This document shows, in pieces, positions 1-6,408 of a DNA stretch of 8,657 nt. This stretch comes from Planctomycetota bacterium. Its GTDB lineage: Bacteria; Planctomycetota; Planctomycetia; Pirellulales; UBA1268. Each line of letters opens with the position of its first letter. Positions within the stretch are counted from its first letter, which is position 1. The position numbers were made by a program, and so were the translations under genes. The stretch spans positions 1 to 8,657 of the forward strand of contig QWPO01000041.1 in the NCBI GenBank assembly GCA_003669255.1, written 5' to 3'. A model generated the notes under the pieces. That model did no database searches, was not told where the DNA came from, and saw nothing but the letters and a program-made list of their open reading frames with translations.

Positions 1-479
1 CCCAGGTAGCCGCCGGCGGCGTCGCTGGCGGCCTGCTCGCGGGCGAGCCTCTCGAGCGCCCGGGAGAGATCACCCGCGGCGATGTAGCGGTCGAACTCGA
101 TCTCCACGGCATGCTTCGCGGCTAGCTTGAGCCATTCGACCGCCGGCTGCGTGAGCCAGTCGCAGGTTTCCTGGTCGAGGGCGATATCGAGATCGCTGCC
201 GATCGTCCGGGCGTCAGCGTCGTCGGTGAGCAGCGTTCCCTCGAACCGGAACCGCACCCAGCCCAGGGCGGGATCGTTGGTGAATCGGAAGGTGCAGCCG
301 CCGTCGGTAAGGTAGTAGGCGTTGCGGGTGCCGTGAGAAGCCACGGCCCTTTGCATCCGCTCGAGCCTGACCCGGTAGACCGGCGAGGCGTCGAGCGGGA
401 TGTCGAACCGGGGCACGCTCCGCAGCGGCGTGCATTCAAAGGCGATCGTGACGGCTGGAGTCGTAGAGGCAACGCTCAT
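1..479 (-). CDS. Conserved protein of unknown function, 3' end beyond the window
   Basis: Reading leftward from ATG at 479-477, 159 codons stay open to the window edge, so the C-terminus is missing. The translation starts MSVASTTPAVTIAFEC and looks truly coding: balanced composition, alternating hydrophobic and charged segments in the middle (FRFTNDPALGWVRFRFEGTL near residues 61-80), an acidic stretch with a CDWL motif near 102, and a charged C-terminal helix (EFDRYIAAGDLSRALERLA) before AASDAAGGYLG at the edge. There is no signal peptide or membrane segment, so it is probably cytoplasmic. I recall similar planctomycete hypotheticals of about 160-170 residues, so little may be missing, but I know no function. 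Its start codon overlaps that of the divergent apbE-type gene by two bases, and I see no clear Shine-Dalgarno. The other two minus frames here are arginine/proline/serine-rich shadows. Confidence 0.8.
   Translation of the reverse strand, partial: MSVASTTPAVTIAFECTPLRSVPRFDIPLDASPVYRVRLERMQRAVASHGTRNAYYLTDGGCTFRFTNDPALGWVRFRFEGTLLTDDADARTIGSDLDIALDQETCDWLTQPAVEWLKLAAKHAVEIEFDRYIAAGDLSRALERLAREQAASDAAGGYL
465..469 (+). promoter_or_regulatory. Ribosome binding site of the apbE-type gene
   Basis: AGAGG lies 8 bases before ATG 478. It decides the start: it favours the tandem ATG-ATG at 478/481 over the in-frame upstream codon at 400 or the downstream GTG at 490. The site lies inside the 5' coding part of the divergent minus-strand gene. 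Confidence 0.55.
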
Positions 480-1518
480 GATGACGGCAGTGTATCGCGG
501 ACTGGGTCTGGCGGCAGCGGCCCTGGCCTGCGCGGGCTGCGGTCGTGACACCACCGTTCCTGGCCCGCCCGCCGCGGTGGACGCCGCCCCGGTGCGGGTC
601 GCCGCCACCAGGCCGCTGATGGGCGTGGCCTGGACGATCACGGTCTACGCCCGCGACCCGGAGAGCGGTGAGCAGGCGGTCGCAGCCGGCTTCGCAGAGG
701 CCGAGCGGCTCGAACGCATCCTCTCCGACTACAACCCGGAGAGTGAACTCTCGCAGCTCTCGGCGGCCGCCCCGACGCGGGAGCCCATCCGCGTAAGCGA
801 TGACCTCTGGGCCGTGCTCGACAGGGCCGACGAGATCCGTGGGCTCACCGATGGGGCTTTTGACATTACGGTCGGACCACTCACCACGCTCTGGCGACAG
901 TCGCGGCGGTCTGGGTACCTGCCACGGCAAGACAAGCTCGTCGCCGCCCGCAGCGCCGTGGATGGGGCTGCGGTCCTGCTCGACCGCGAGGCCCGCACGG
1001 CGTCGCTGACGCGGCCCGGCATGCGGCTTGACCCGGGGGGCATCGGTATGGGCTACGCGGCTGACCGCGTGCTCACGGTGCTCGCCGGCCACGGCATCGC
1101 CTCGGCCATGGTCGACGCGTCGGGCGACGTGGCCGTCTCGGCGGCGCCCCCGGGAGCCGACGGCTGGCGGATTGAGGTGGCCCCGATGCCGGGCGACCGA
1201 GCCGGCCAGGTGGTCGTGCTGGAGAACGCCGCGATCACCACCTCTGGCGACGCACGGCAGTTCGTCGAGATCGAGGGTCGACGGTGGAGCCACATCGTTG
1301 ATCCACGAACAGGCCTTGGTGTCGCCGGGCCGGCGGCGGTCACGGTGATCGCCCCCGACTGCACGACGGCCGACGCGGTTGCCACGGCGGCGAGCGTGCT
1401 GGGGCACGAACGCGGCCCGGCCATGATCGCGAAGTTTCCAGGGGTCTCGGCCCGGTTCGTCTGGCGGGATGGAGAAGCCGTGAGCGACTCCGTGACCCCG
1501 GGTTGGCCCGACCGCTGA
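478..1518 (+). CDS. apbE: FAD:protein FMN transferase (ApbE family), probable lipoprotein
   Basis: Family role: ApbE/Ftp enzymes transfer FMN from FAD onto a Ser/Thr of extracytoplasmic electron-transfer proteins, using Mg2+. The 346-residue product matches the family in length and motif order: DYNPESELSQLS (84-95), GAFDITVGPL (126-135), a flavin-site segment DPGGIGMGYAAD (185-196), TTSGD (254-258), HIVDPRTG (272-279) and TADAVATA (297-304), whose D299 and T303 match the Mg2+-binding Asp and Thr. The N-terminus is a short hydrophobic signal ending at C21 (ALACAGC), a slightly imperfect lipobox that suggests membrane anchoring on the outer side. I chose ATG 478 because AGAGG lies 8 bases upstream and the signal peptide then begins properly; an extension to 400 adds 26 unlikely residues. 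The position usually Lys (or Glu in enterobacterial ApbE) before GYA is Met191. No flavinylation target or FMN-binding-domain gene is nearby, so the substrate is unknown. Confidence 0.92.
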   Translation: MMTAVYRGLGLAAAALACAGCGRDTTVPGPPAAVDAAPVRVAATRPLMGVAWTITVYARDPESGEQAVAAGFAEAERLERILSDYNPESELSQLSAAAPTREPIRVSDDLWAVLDRADEIRGLTDGAFDITVGPLTTLWRQSRRSGYLPRQDKLVAARSAVDGAAVLLDREARTASLTRPGMRLDPGGIGMGYAADRVLTVLAGHGIASAMVDASGDVAVSAAPPGADGWRIEVAPMPGDRAGQVVVLENAAITTSGDARQFVEIEGRRWSHIVDPRTGLGVAGPAAVTVIAPDCTTADAVATAASVLGHERGPAMIAKFPGVSARFVWRDGEAVSDSVTPGWPDR

Positions 1519-1540
1519 TCGTCAGTTGCCCCGGCTTTCC

Positions 1541-1562
1541 CAGTCTGCCAGCACGCAGATTG
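1541..1562 (+). terminator. Probable terminator hairpin after apbE
   Basis: CAGTCTGC and GCAGATTG pair over 8 bp (one G-U) around a 6-base loop, 22 bases after the apbE stop. Only a short T-run (TTT at 1565-1567) follows, so it is a weak intrinsic terminator at best. It sits in the 247-base non-coding stretch 1519-1765. That stretch is somewhat AT-richer at 1557-1587 and could hold the promoter of the next gene (TTGACG at 1566), but I find no well-spaced -10 box. Confidence 0.4.
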
Positions 1563-1670
1563 AGTTTGACGATTGCTCCAAGTTTGCGGGTCGTGTGGGC
1601 CGATAGTTGATGTGCTGCCGCTGCGCCTCGGTGCACGCGGTGCGGACACGGAGTCGGGGGGCGACGTGTC

Positions 1671-1704
1671 GGGAAGTCGCCGCTTTCACCTGCGGCGATG
1701 TCCC
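1671..1704 (+). repeat. Imperfect inverted repeat upstream of the TolC-type gene
   Basis: GGGAAGTCGCCGC (1671-1683) and GCGGCGATGTCCC (1692-1704) can pair over 13 positions with one A-G mismatch and one G-U, around an 8-base loop. It ends 61 bases before the preferred GTG start at 1766, in sequence that does not look coding. It could be a leader hairpin in the mRNA or a binding site for a dimeric regulator. No T-run follows, so a simple intrinsic terminator is unlikely. The role is inference. Confidence 0.4.
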
Positions 1705-1765
1705 CTTGGGCGCAGCGGCGGCATTTAGAGATTGGTTTCGACCACGAGACCGCCGGCCCCCGCCG

Positions 1766-3907
1766 GTGACCGCCGTGCAACGACTCGCAAAACAGCTCTG
1801 GGTAGCCGTCACGAGCCTCACGCTCGTCGCGAGCGGCTGTGCGCCGCGGCAGCCGTTCTACTTTTTTGAAGATGGCGATCTGTCGCACTACGTGGGGTCG
1901 ATCCAGAAACTCGAGTATCCCGACAGCGACCAGCCACCACTCGATGAAGCGGCCGGAGCCGTCGACCCGCTGACGCTCTCGAACCCGAGCTTCGACAACA
2001 TCTGGGAACTGTCGCTCGAAGAGGCGATCCGCACCTCGCTCGAGAACGGTAAGGTCCTCCGCAATCTCGGCGGCCGGTTCGCGAGCTTCGGCGGCCCCCG
2101 CCCGCAGACCGGCGAGCCGGCCGTGTCCCTGCTCACGGCCCCCGGGCAGACGCCGACCATCTACGACCCGGCGATCACCGAGACCGAGCCATTCCGCGGC
2201 GTCGAAGCCGCCCTGGCGCTGTTCGACGCCCAGCTCACCAGTTCGCTCACCTGGGAGCGACAGAACCGGCCGCAAAACGTCAATCCGACAGGGGCACTCA
2301 TCTTCCAGCAGAAGTTGCTGGGCGACCAAGGCAACTGGACGTCGGGCATCCAGAAACGGAGCGCGACCGGTGCGACGTGGGGTTTCTCAAACTCCACCAT
2401 CTACGACAACAACAACTCACCGATTCGTGAAATCCCTGCAACCTGGACGACCAACTACGATTTCTCGTTCAACCAGCCGCTCCTCCAGGGCGCCGGCGTC
2501 ACGTACAACCGGATCGCCGGTCCGGACCCGTTCGATAACATCTTCGGCCGGCCGTTATTCCGCGGCGTGCTCCTCGCCCGGATCAACGCTGATATCTCCT
2601 TGGCCGACTTCGAGGCCGGTGTCCGCAACCTCATCAGCGACACCGAGCAGTCGTACTGGGAACTCTACTTCGCCTACCGCAACCTCGAGGCCCGTAAGGC
2701 GGGCCGTGACAGCTCACTCGAGGCCTGGCGGAAGGTCCACGCCCTCTACGTCGAGCAGTCGCGCGGCGGCGAGGCCGACAAGGAGGCCCAGGCCCGCGAG
2801 CAGTACTTCTTCTTCCGCAGCGAGGTGGAGCAGGCCCTCACCGACGTCTACCGCTGCGAAAACCGGCTGCGATACATGATGGGGATCTCGGCGAGCGACG
2901 GCCGGCTGATCCGCCCCGCCGATGAGCCGACGACGGCCCGGATCTCCTTCGATTGGCAGCAGTCGCTCGTCGAGGCCCTCTCGCGGTCGGCAGAGCTCCG
3001 CAAGCAGAAGTGGGTGATCAAAGAGCGGGAACTGGAACTGGTGGCCGCCAAGAATCTGATTCTGCCGCGGCTCGACATGGTGGGCCGCTGGCGGTTCCTC
3101 GGCATGGGTGAGCAGCTGATCAACCAGAACTACAACCCTTACAACGCCGACGGCGGAGCCAATCCAGACCCACTCGTCGGCACCGACGCCTACTCGACCC
3201 TGTTCAGCGGTCAGTTCCAGGAATGGCAGGCGGGGGCTCAGTTCCAGATGCCGCTCGGCTTCCGCCGAGAGTTGGCGACGGTTCGGCACTTCCAGCTGCA
3301 GCTCGCCCGCGAACGGGCCCGACTTCAAGACGAAGAGCTCGAGGCCTCGCACGCCCTCGTCGAGGCGGTTCGCAATGTCGACACCAACTTCGCCCTCGCC
3401 CAGACCAACTTCAATCGTCGCGTCGCCGCCGAGCGACAGGTGGAGGCCGTGCAGGCCGCCTACGACGCCAACACCGTCACCCTCGACCAGCTTCTCGACG
3501 CCCAGCGGCGGCGTGCCGAGGCGGAGAGCTCCTACTACCGATCGCTCGTCGACTACAACCGCTCGATCTCGCAGCTTCACTTCCGCAAGGGATCGTTGCT
3601 GGAATACAACGGCGTGTTCCTCGCCGAAGGACCGTGGCCAGGCAAGGCCTACTTCGACGCCCACCGTCGGGCCCGCCAGCGGGATGCAAGCCTCTACCTC
3701 GACTACGGCCACTCGCGGCCGGGCGTCTTCAGCCGCGGGGCGGTCTCGCAGAACTTCGCCGAACTCGGGGCCGATGCACCCGCCCAGCAGCTGCCGGCCC
3801 GCGACCCAGCCACCCGGGCCGAGCCCGTGCCGGCAAGCCTCCCCGCCGCCCCCGGCACCAAGCTGGAGCCAAAGGCTCCCGAACTCCTCCCCACGCCGGC
3901 CGCCTGA
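1766..3907 (+). CDS. TolC-family outer membrane efflux lipoprotein
   Basis: Family role: outer membrane factors form trimeric channels that export drugs, metals or proteins together with an inner-membrane pump and a periplasmic adaptor. From GTG 1766 the product has 713 residues. It begins with a lipoprotein signal (KQLWVAVTSLTLVASGC, Cys25), then a first efflux repeat from DNIWELSLEEAIRTSL (77-92) through FDAQLTSSLTW (153-163), FNQPLLQGAG (235-244) and the long helices 275-373, and a second repeat at about 396-612 with LPRLDMVGRW (433-442) and TLDQLLDAQRRRAEAE (572-587). A C-terminal extension (613-668, with LAEGPWPGKAYFDA) and a Pro/Ala-rich tail follow. It is longer than E. coli TolC (about 470 residues) because of inserts and this tail. 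The frame is open back to TTG 1607, but residues encoded by 1607-1765 look non-coding, and only GTG 1766 or GTG 1775 gives a clean signal peptide; no good Shine-Dalgarno precedes either. No pump or adaptor gene is in view, so the substrate is unknown. Confidence 0.9.
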   Translation: MTAVQRLAKQLWVAVTSLTLVASGCAPRQPFYFFEDGDLSHYVGSIQKLEYPDSDQPPLDEAAGAVDPLTLSNPSFDNIWELSLEEAIRTSLENGKVLRNLGGRFASFGGPRPQTGEPAVSLLTAPGQTPTIYDPAITETEPFRGVEAALALFDAQLTSSLTWERQNRPQNVNPTGALIFQQKLLGDQGNWTSGIQKRSATGATWGFSNSTIYDNNNSPIREIPATWTTNYDFSFNQPLLQGAGVTYNRIAGPDPFDNIFGRPLFRGVLLARINADISLADFEAGVRNLISDTEQSYWELYFAYRNLEARKAGRDSSLEAWRKVHALYVEQSRGGEADKEAQAREQYFFFRSEVEQALTDVYRCENRLRYMMGISASDGRLIRPADEPTTARISFDWQQSLVEALSRSAELRKQKWVIKERELELVAAKNLILPRLDMVGRWRFLGMGEQLINQNYNPYNADGGANPDPLVGTDAYSTLFSGQFQEWQAGAQFQMPLGFRRELATVRHFQLQLARERARLQDEELEASHALVEAVRNVDTNFALAQTNFNRRVAAERQVEAVQAAYDANTVTLDQLLDAQRRRAEAESSYYRSLVDYNRSISQLHFRKGSLLEYNGVFLAEGPWPGKAYFDAHRRARQRDASLYLDYGHSRPGVFSRGAVSQNFAELGADAPAQQLPARDPATRAEPVPASLPAAPGTKLEPKAPELLPTPAA

Positions 3908-3932
3908 GAATCAGGACCATCCTGGTCGTCAG
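3904..3932. terminator. Palindrome between convergent genes, possible bidirectional terminator
   Basis: ATCAGGA (3910-3916) pairs with TCCTGGT (3920-3926; one G-U) around the loop CCA. After a 2x2 internal mismatch, CTGA (3904-3907) pairs with TCAG (3929-3932). The outer arms contain the TGA stops of both convergent genes, so the structure is symmetric about base 3918 and fills the whole 21-base gap. It lacks T-runs, so a terminator role is inference from position and symmetry. Confidence 0.4.
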
Positions 3933-5392
3933 GGAATCCGTCCATCCGAGGAGGCCTTCGCCGCCGCGGCCGGACGGCGCACCCACTGGGCGTAGGGCAG
4001 TGGTTCCGCCGCCGATGCCTCTTCAATCGCGTCGCCAAGGAGCACCTTCACCGCCCCGGCGAGCGGCACGGTCGTAGGCCCGAGCACGGGGCTATCGCCG
4101 ACCACGGCGTCCGCCCGCAGTCCCGTGGCCGCGATCGCCTGCCGACGGCCGTCGCCACCGACAACGACGAGCGGCAGCCCGCCGAGGCTTGCCAGTGCCG
4201 CACGGAGGTGGGGCGGCGACTCGTCGGGGGTCGCGAGGCGAATGACCCGCGCGACGTCGCGGCGGGGGAGCGGCTTCACCTCGCCGGCCATGTCGAACCG
4301 GACGGTCTCGGCATCGATGCCGACAAGCCTGCCGCGGAGATAGTCGCCCCCCGCCATCCGCACCACGTGCGTGGGGGGAGAGGCTTGTTGTGTTCGCGGC
4401 ACCGTGAGGAGCCGGGCGAGTTTCTGCTTGAGGATCGGTCGCACGCCGGCTGAGGAGAGTTCGAGGGCCCGCACGCTGTCGCCGGGGATCACCAGTTCGC
4501 CGCGATCGCCAGCACCGACCCGAACGGTCTGTTCATCCGCGCCGAGCACTTCACAGGCGAACGATTCGCCGGTGATCAGGTGCACCGTCGCCGGCCTCGG
4601 GGTCGACTGCCCGCCGAGCGTCTGCTGCACTGCAAGGGCGCGATCGAGCACATCCTTGGCGGCGGCGCCGGCAAGGTCATCTCGTCCCTGAAGATCGCGG
4701 ACCAGCACGATCTCCTCGGTGCCGGCCTCCCGCGACACGCCAAGCCGCACCATCGACCCGACCGGGCCGACAAGGAGCAGTCTGACCGCGTCGGCCTTCG
4801 CCGTCGCGAGGTCGACGGGCTTGCCGGACGCCCCCTCCGCGATCGTCGCCACCCGCTCATCAATGCGGAGCCTGCCATCGCGGGCCGCAGGGCCATCCGC
4901 GATCATGTCGACGACGGTCCAGTCGCCGGAGCGGCCCTGACGCGAGAGCGCGATGCCTGGTCCGCCGACGACATCGAGTCCGACGTAATCGATCGATGCA
5001 GAGGCGGCCGTGTTGGCGAAGGCCACGGGCCGCGTCGCGCCGAGCGGCTGCCAGGCGAGTTGGCCATCCGCGTCTGCTGCAAGGCAGCCGAGCAGCCGTG
5101 CCGCGCCCGACGTCAGGAGCCCGACGCGGCCGGGGAGGCCGGGGAGCCGCGGCGGCGCCGTGGCGGCCTCGCCGTCCTGCAGCACCGCCGCGGCGACAAA
5201 CTCGATCGGCTCGGCAAACATCTCCGCCGCGACGCAGACCACCGCGGGATCGCCCGTCTCGATCACACGACCGGGTAACCGGCCGCCATGCACCAGTTCG
5301 ATCGGTGCCGCCGAGTCGCCGGCTGCCGGGATGGTCAACCCGACGATGATCGCCAGGCACGCCCACAGAGTGCGGCACGCGCCGAAGGTCAT
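3929..5392 (-). CDS. Exported PDZ-domain protein with repeated beta-barrel-like segments
   Basis: The 487-residue product starts with a signal peptide (CLAIIVGLTIPAAG, cleavage near 25). Residues 143-233 form a PDZ domain of the type seen in C-terminal processing proteases: GGPGIAL, then TVVDMIADGPAARDGRL, then a LLLVGPVGSMVRLGV segment. No protease domain or catalytic Ser/Lys motif follows, so it probably binds peptides or partners without cutting them. On both sides lie short repeats of the form hydrophobic strand, Gly turn, xGxhh, D-x-x-x-hxh: clear at about 29-72, 268-312 and 341-388, weaker at 90-138 and 406-453. They resemble small Sm/SH3-like barrels, but that fold is inference. Its ATG overlaps the TGA of the preceding gene (ATGA, 5392-5389); a distant GAGG lies 11 bases upstream. 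It is the last gene of the minus-strand operon and ends 21 bases from the convergent TolC gene. Function unknown. Confidence 0.85.
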   Translation of the reverse strand: MTFGACRTLWACLAIIVGLTIPAAGDSAAPIELVHGGRLPGRVIETGDPAVVCVAAEMFAEPIEFVAAAVLQDGEAATAPPRLPGLPGRVGLLTSGAARLLGCLAADADGQLAWQPLGATRPVAFANTAASASIDYVGLDVVGGPGIALSRQGRSGDWTVVDMIADGPAARDGRLRIDERVATIAEGASGKPVDLATAKADAVRLLLVGPVGSMVRLGVSREAGTEEIVLVRDLQGRDDLAGAAAKDVLDRALAVQQTLGGQSTPRPATVHLITGESFACEVLGADEQTVRVGAGDRGELVIPGDSVRALELSSAGVRPILKQKLARLLTVPRTQQASPPTHVVRMAGGDYLRGRLVGIDAETVRFDMAGEVKPLPRRDVARVIRLATPDESPPHLRAALASLGGLPLVVVGGDGRRQAIAATGLRADAVVGDSPVLGPTTVPLAGAVKVLLGDAIEEASAAEPLPYAQWVRRPAAAAKASSDGRIP

Positions 5393-6408
5393 GGCCGCAC
5401 GGGCCTCGGTCGACCATCGCGCGGCGCGGCAGCGTCTTCACCGGAATCGAGGATGCCCTGCTGCTCGATCCACGACCGCATCGACTTGCCTTGGTTCATG
5501 AGCAGTGCCAGCGTCCGCCACTGCCGCTCGCTCGTCGCCTTCTGGAGCCGCCCCTGATCGACCCCGGAGAGAACCATGTAGACAAGGTTCAGTTGCAGAT
5601 GGGCATTCTCCTGCTCGGGCGAGAGTTCATCGAGGCGTAAGGCCGGCTCATTCCGCAGCAGCGCCTCCGCGATGAGGTCGTGCTGGGCCTGGGTCAGCCC
5701 CAGCATGTCATCCATCTTGGAGAGCGTCGAGACGACCATCGTCCGCCAGCGAAACGACCGGCGTGCCTTGATCTCCGCATCGATGCCCGCCACCTGGTCG
5801 TCATCGAGCGTCGCGGGCAGTGCGGCAGCGAACAGCGATCCTGAGTCGAACAACCGCCGCAGGAACTGCCGACACTCCTGCACGTCCTGCTGGAACTGGT
5901 GCCACTTCTTCTGGCCTTCCTGGTCGTTGAGGTTCACCCTGACGCCGGCATACTTCGCGCGAGTGGCGTCAACGACGGCGGCAAACCGACGGATGTCCGA
6001 CTCCATCGCCAGGCGGAGCTTCCGACGCTGGGCATCGGTCAGGTCGCATGACGCGGCGATCCGCTCAAGCCGCTTCTCGCCGAGGACTCGGGCCCGCGAG
6101 AACGTGGGCGACTCGGGCGGCTGCTCCTCGGTGACGGCGATCCCGCCCGGGAGGATCATGCGGCGACCGTTGAGAATCAACTGCCCCTGCGGCATCACGA
6201 TGTTCGCGTTGCCGCGCAGCACCCAGCCGTTGCCCTGCTGCTCGAAGAGGTTGGCATCGAAGTTGGTGCCAAGATCAATGAGGTGCTGCTGCTCTCCCTG
6301 GGCCTGCGGCGCGGGCGGCTCCTCGACGACGCGATCGTCCTCGGCCCACACCGGTATGCCGACGAGAACCAGCACCGCGCATTCCCAGCCCCGCCACATT
6401 CGTCTCAT
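5389..6408 (-). CDS. Exported alpha-helical protein with LTxxQ-like motifs (protein B)
   Basis: This 339-residue product starts with a signal peptide (MRRMWRGWECAVLVLVGIPVWA, cleavage near 22). An acidic/Pro linker and a probable beta segment (GWVLRGNANIVMPQGQLIL, 61-79) follow, then a mostly helical region to residue 320. Four motifs of the kind that defines the CpxP/Spy family are present: LTDAQ (123-127), LDDDQ (201-205), LTQAQ (238-242) and LSPEQ (262-266). CpxP/Spy proteins are small periplasmic stress chaperones with usually two such motifs; this protein is about twice as long, so the link may be only motif-level. I recall a planctomycete family with the same pattern (CxLTxxQ..KL, a SLFxxxL segment, a C-terminal WxxL..QG), function unknown. 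C121 and C179 could form a disulfide. The start at 6408 is preferred to ATG 6429 because it gives an ATGA overlap with the upstream gene and a clean signal; AGGGGG lies 7 bases upstream. Confidence 0.85.
   Translation of the reverse strand: MRRMWRGWECAVLVLVGIPVWAEDDRVVEEPPAPQAQGEQQHLIDLGTNFDANLFEQQGNGWVLRGNANIVMPQGQLILNGRRMILPGGIAVTEEQPPESPTFSRARVLGEKRLERIAASCDLTDAQRRKLRLAMESDIRRFAAVVDATRAKYAGVRVNLNDQEGQKKWHQFQQDVQECRQFLRRLFDSGSLFAAALPATLDDDQVAGIDAEIKARRSFRWRTMVVSTLSKMDDMLGLTQAQHDLIAEALLRNEPALRLDELSPEQENAHLQLNLVYMVLSGVDQGRLQKATSERQWRTLALLMNQGKSMRSWIEQQGILDSGEDAAAPRDGRPRPVRP

Noticed and set aside
436..1407. Minus-strand open frame (323 codons) opposite apbE
   Set aside because: It is an Arg/Gly/His-rich shadow. 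All ApbE motifs lie on the plus strand, and the frame would also clash with the minus-strand gene that starts at 479.
1566..1607. TTGACG (1566) and GATAGT (1602) as a sigma-70 type promoter for the TolC-type gene
   Set aside because: The boxes are 30 bases apart, far from the usual 16-18, and no better -10 lies at the right distance. The region may still hold a promoter, but I cannot place it.
2714..3712. Minus-strand open frame (332 codons) opposite the TolC-type gene
   Set aside because: GC-rich coding DNA commonly leaves the antisense frame open. The plus strand carries clear efflux-family motifs throughout this stretch, and the antisense product shows no recognisable domain.
4694..4966. 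PDZ domain as part of a C-terminal processing or HtrA-type protease
   Set aside because: No trypsin-like or Ser/Lys protease domain lies before or after it in the protein; the flanks are short beta-rich repeats.
4580..5278. Plus-strand open frame (232 codons) opposite the PDZ gene
   Set aside because: The product is dominated by Arg and Gly with no motif, while the minus strand encodes the PDZ domain and the repeats in the same place.
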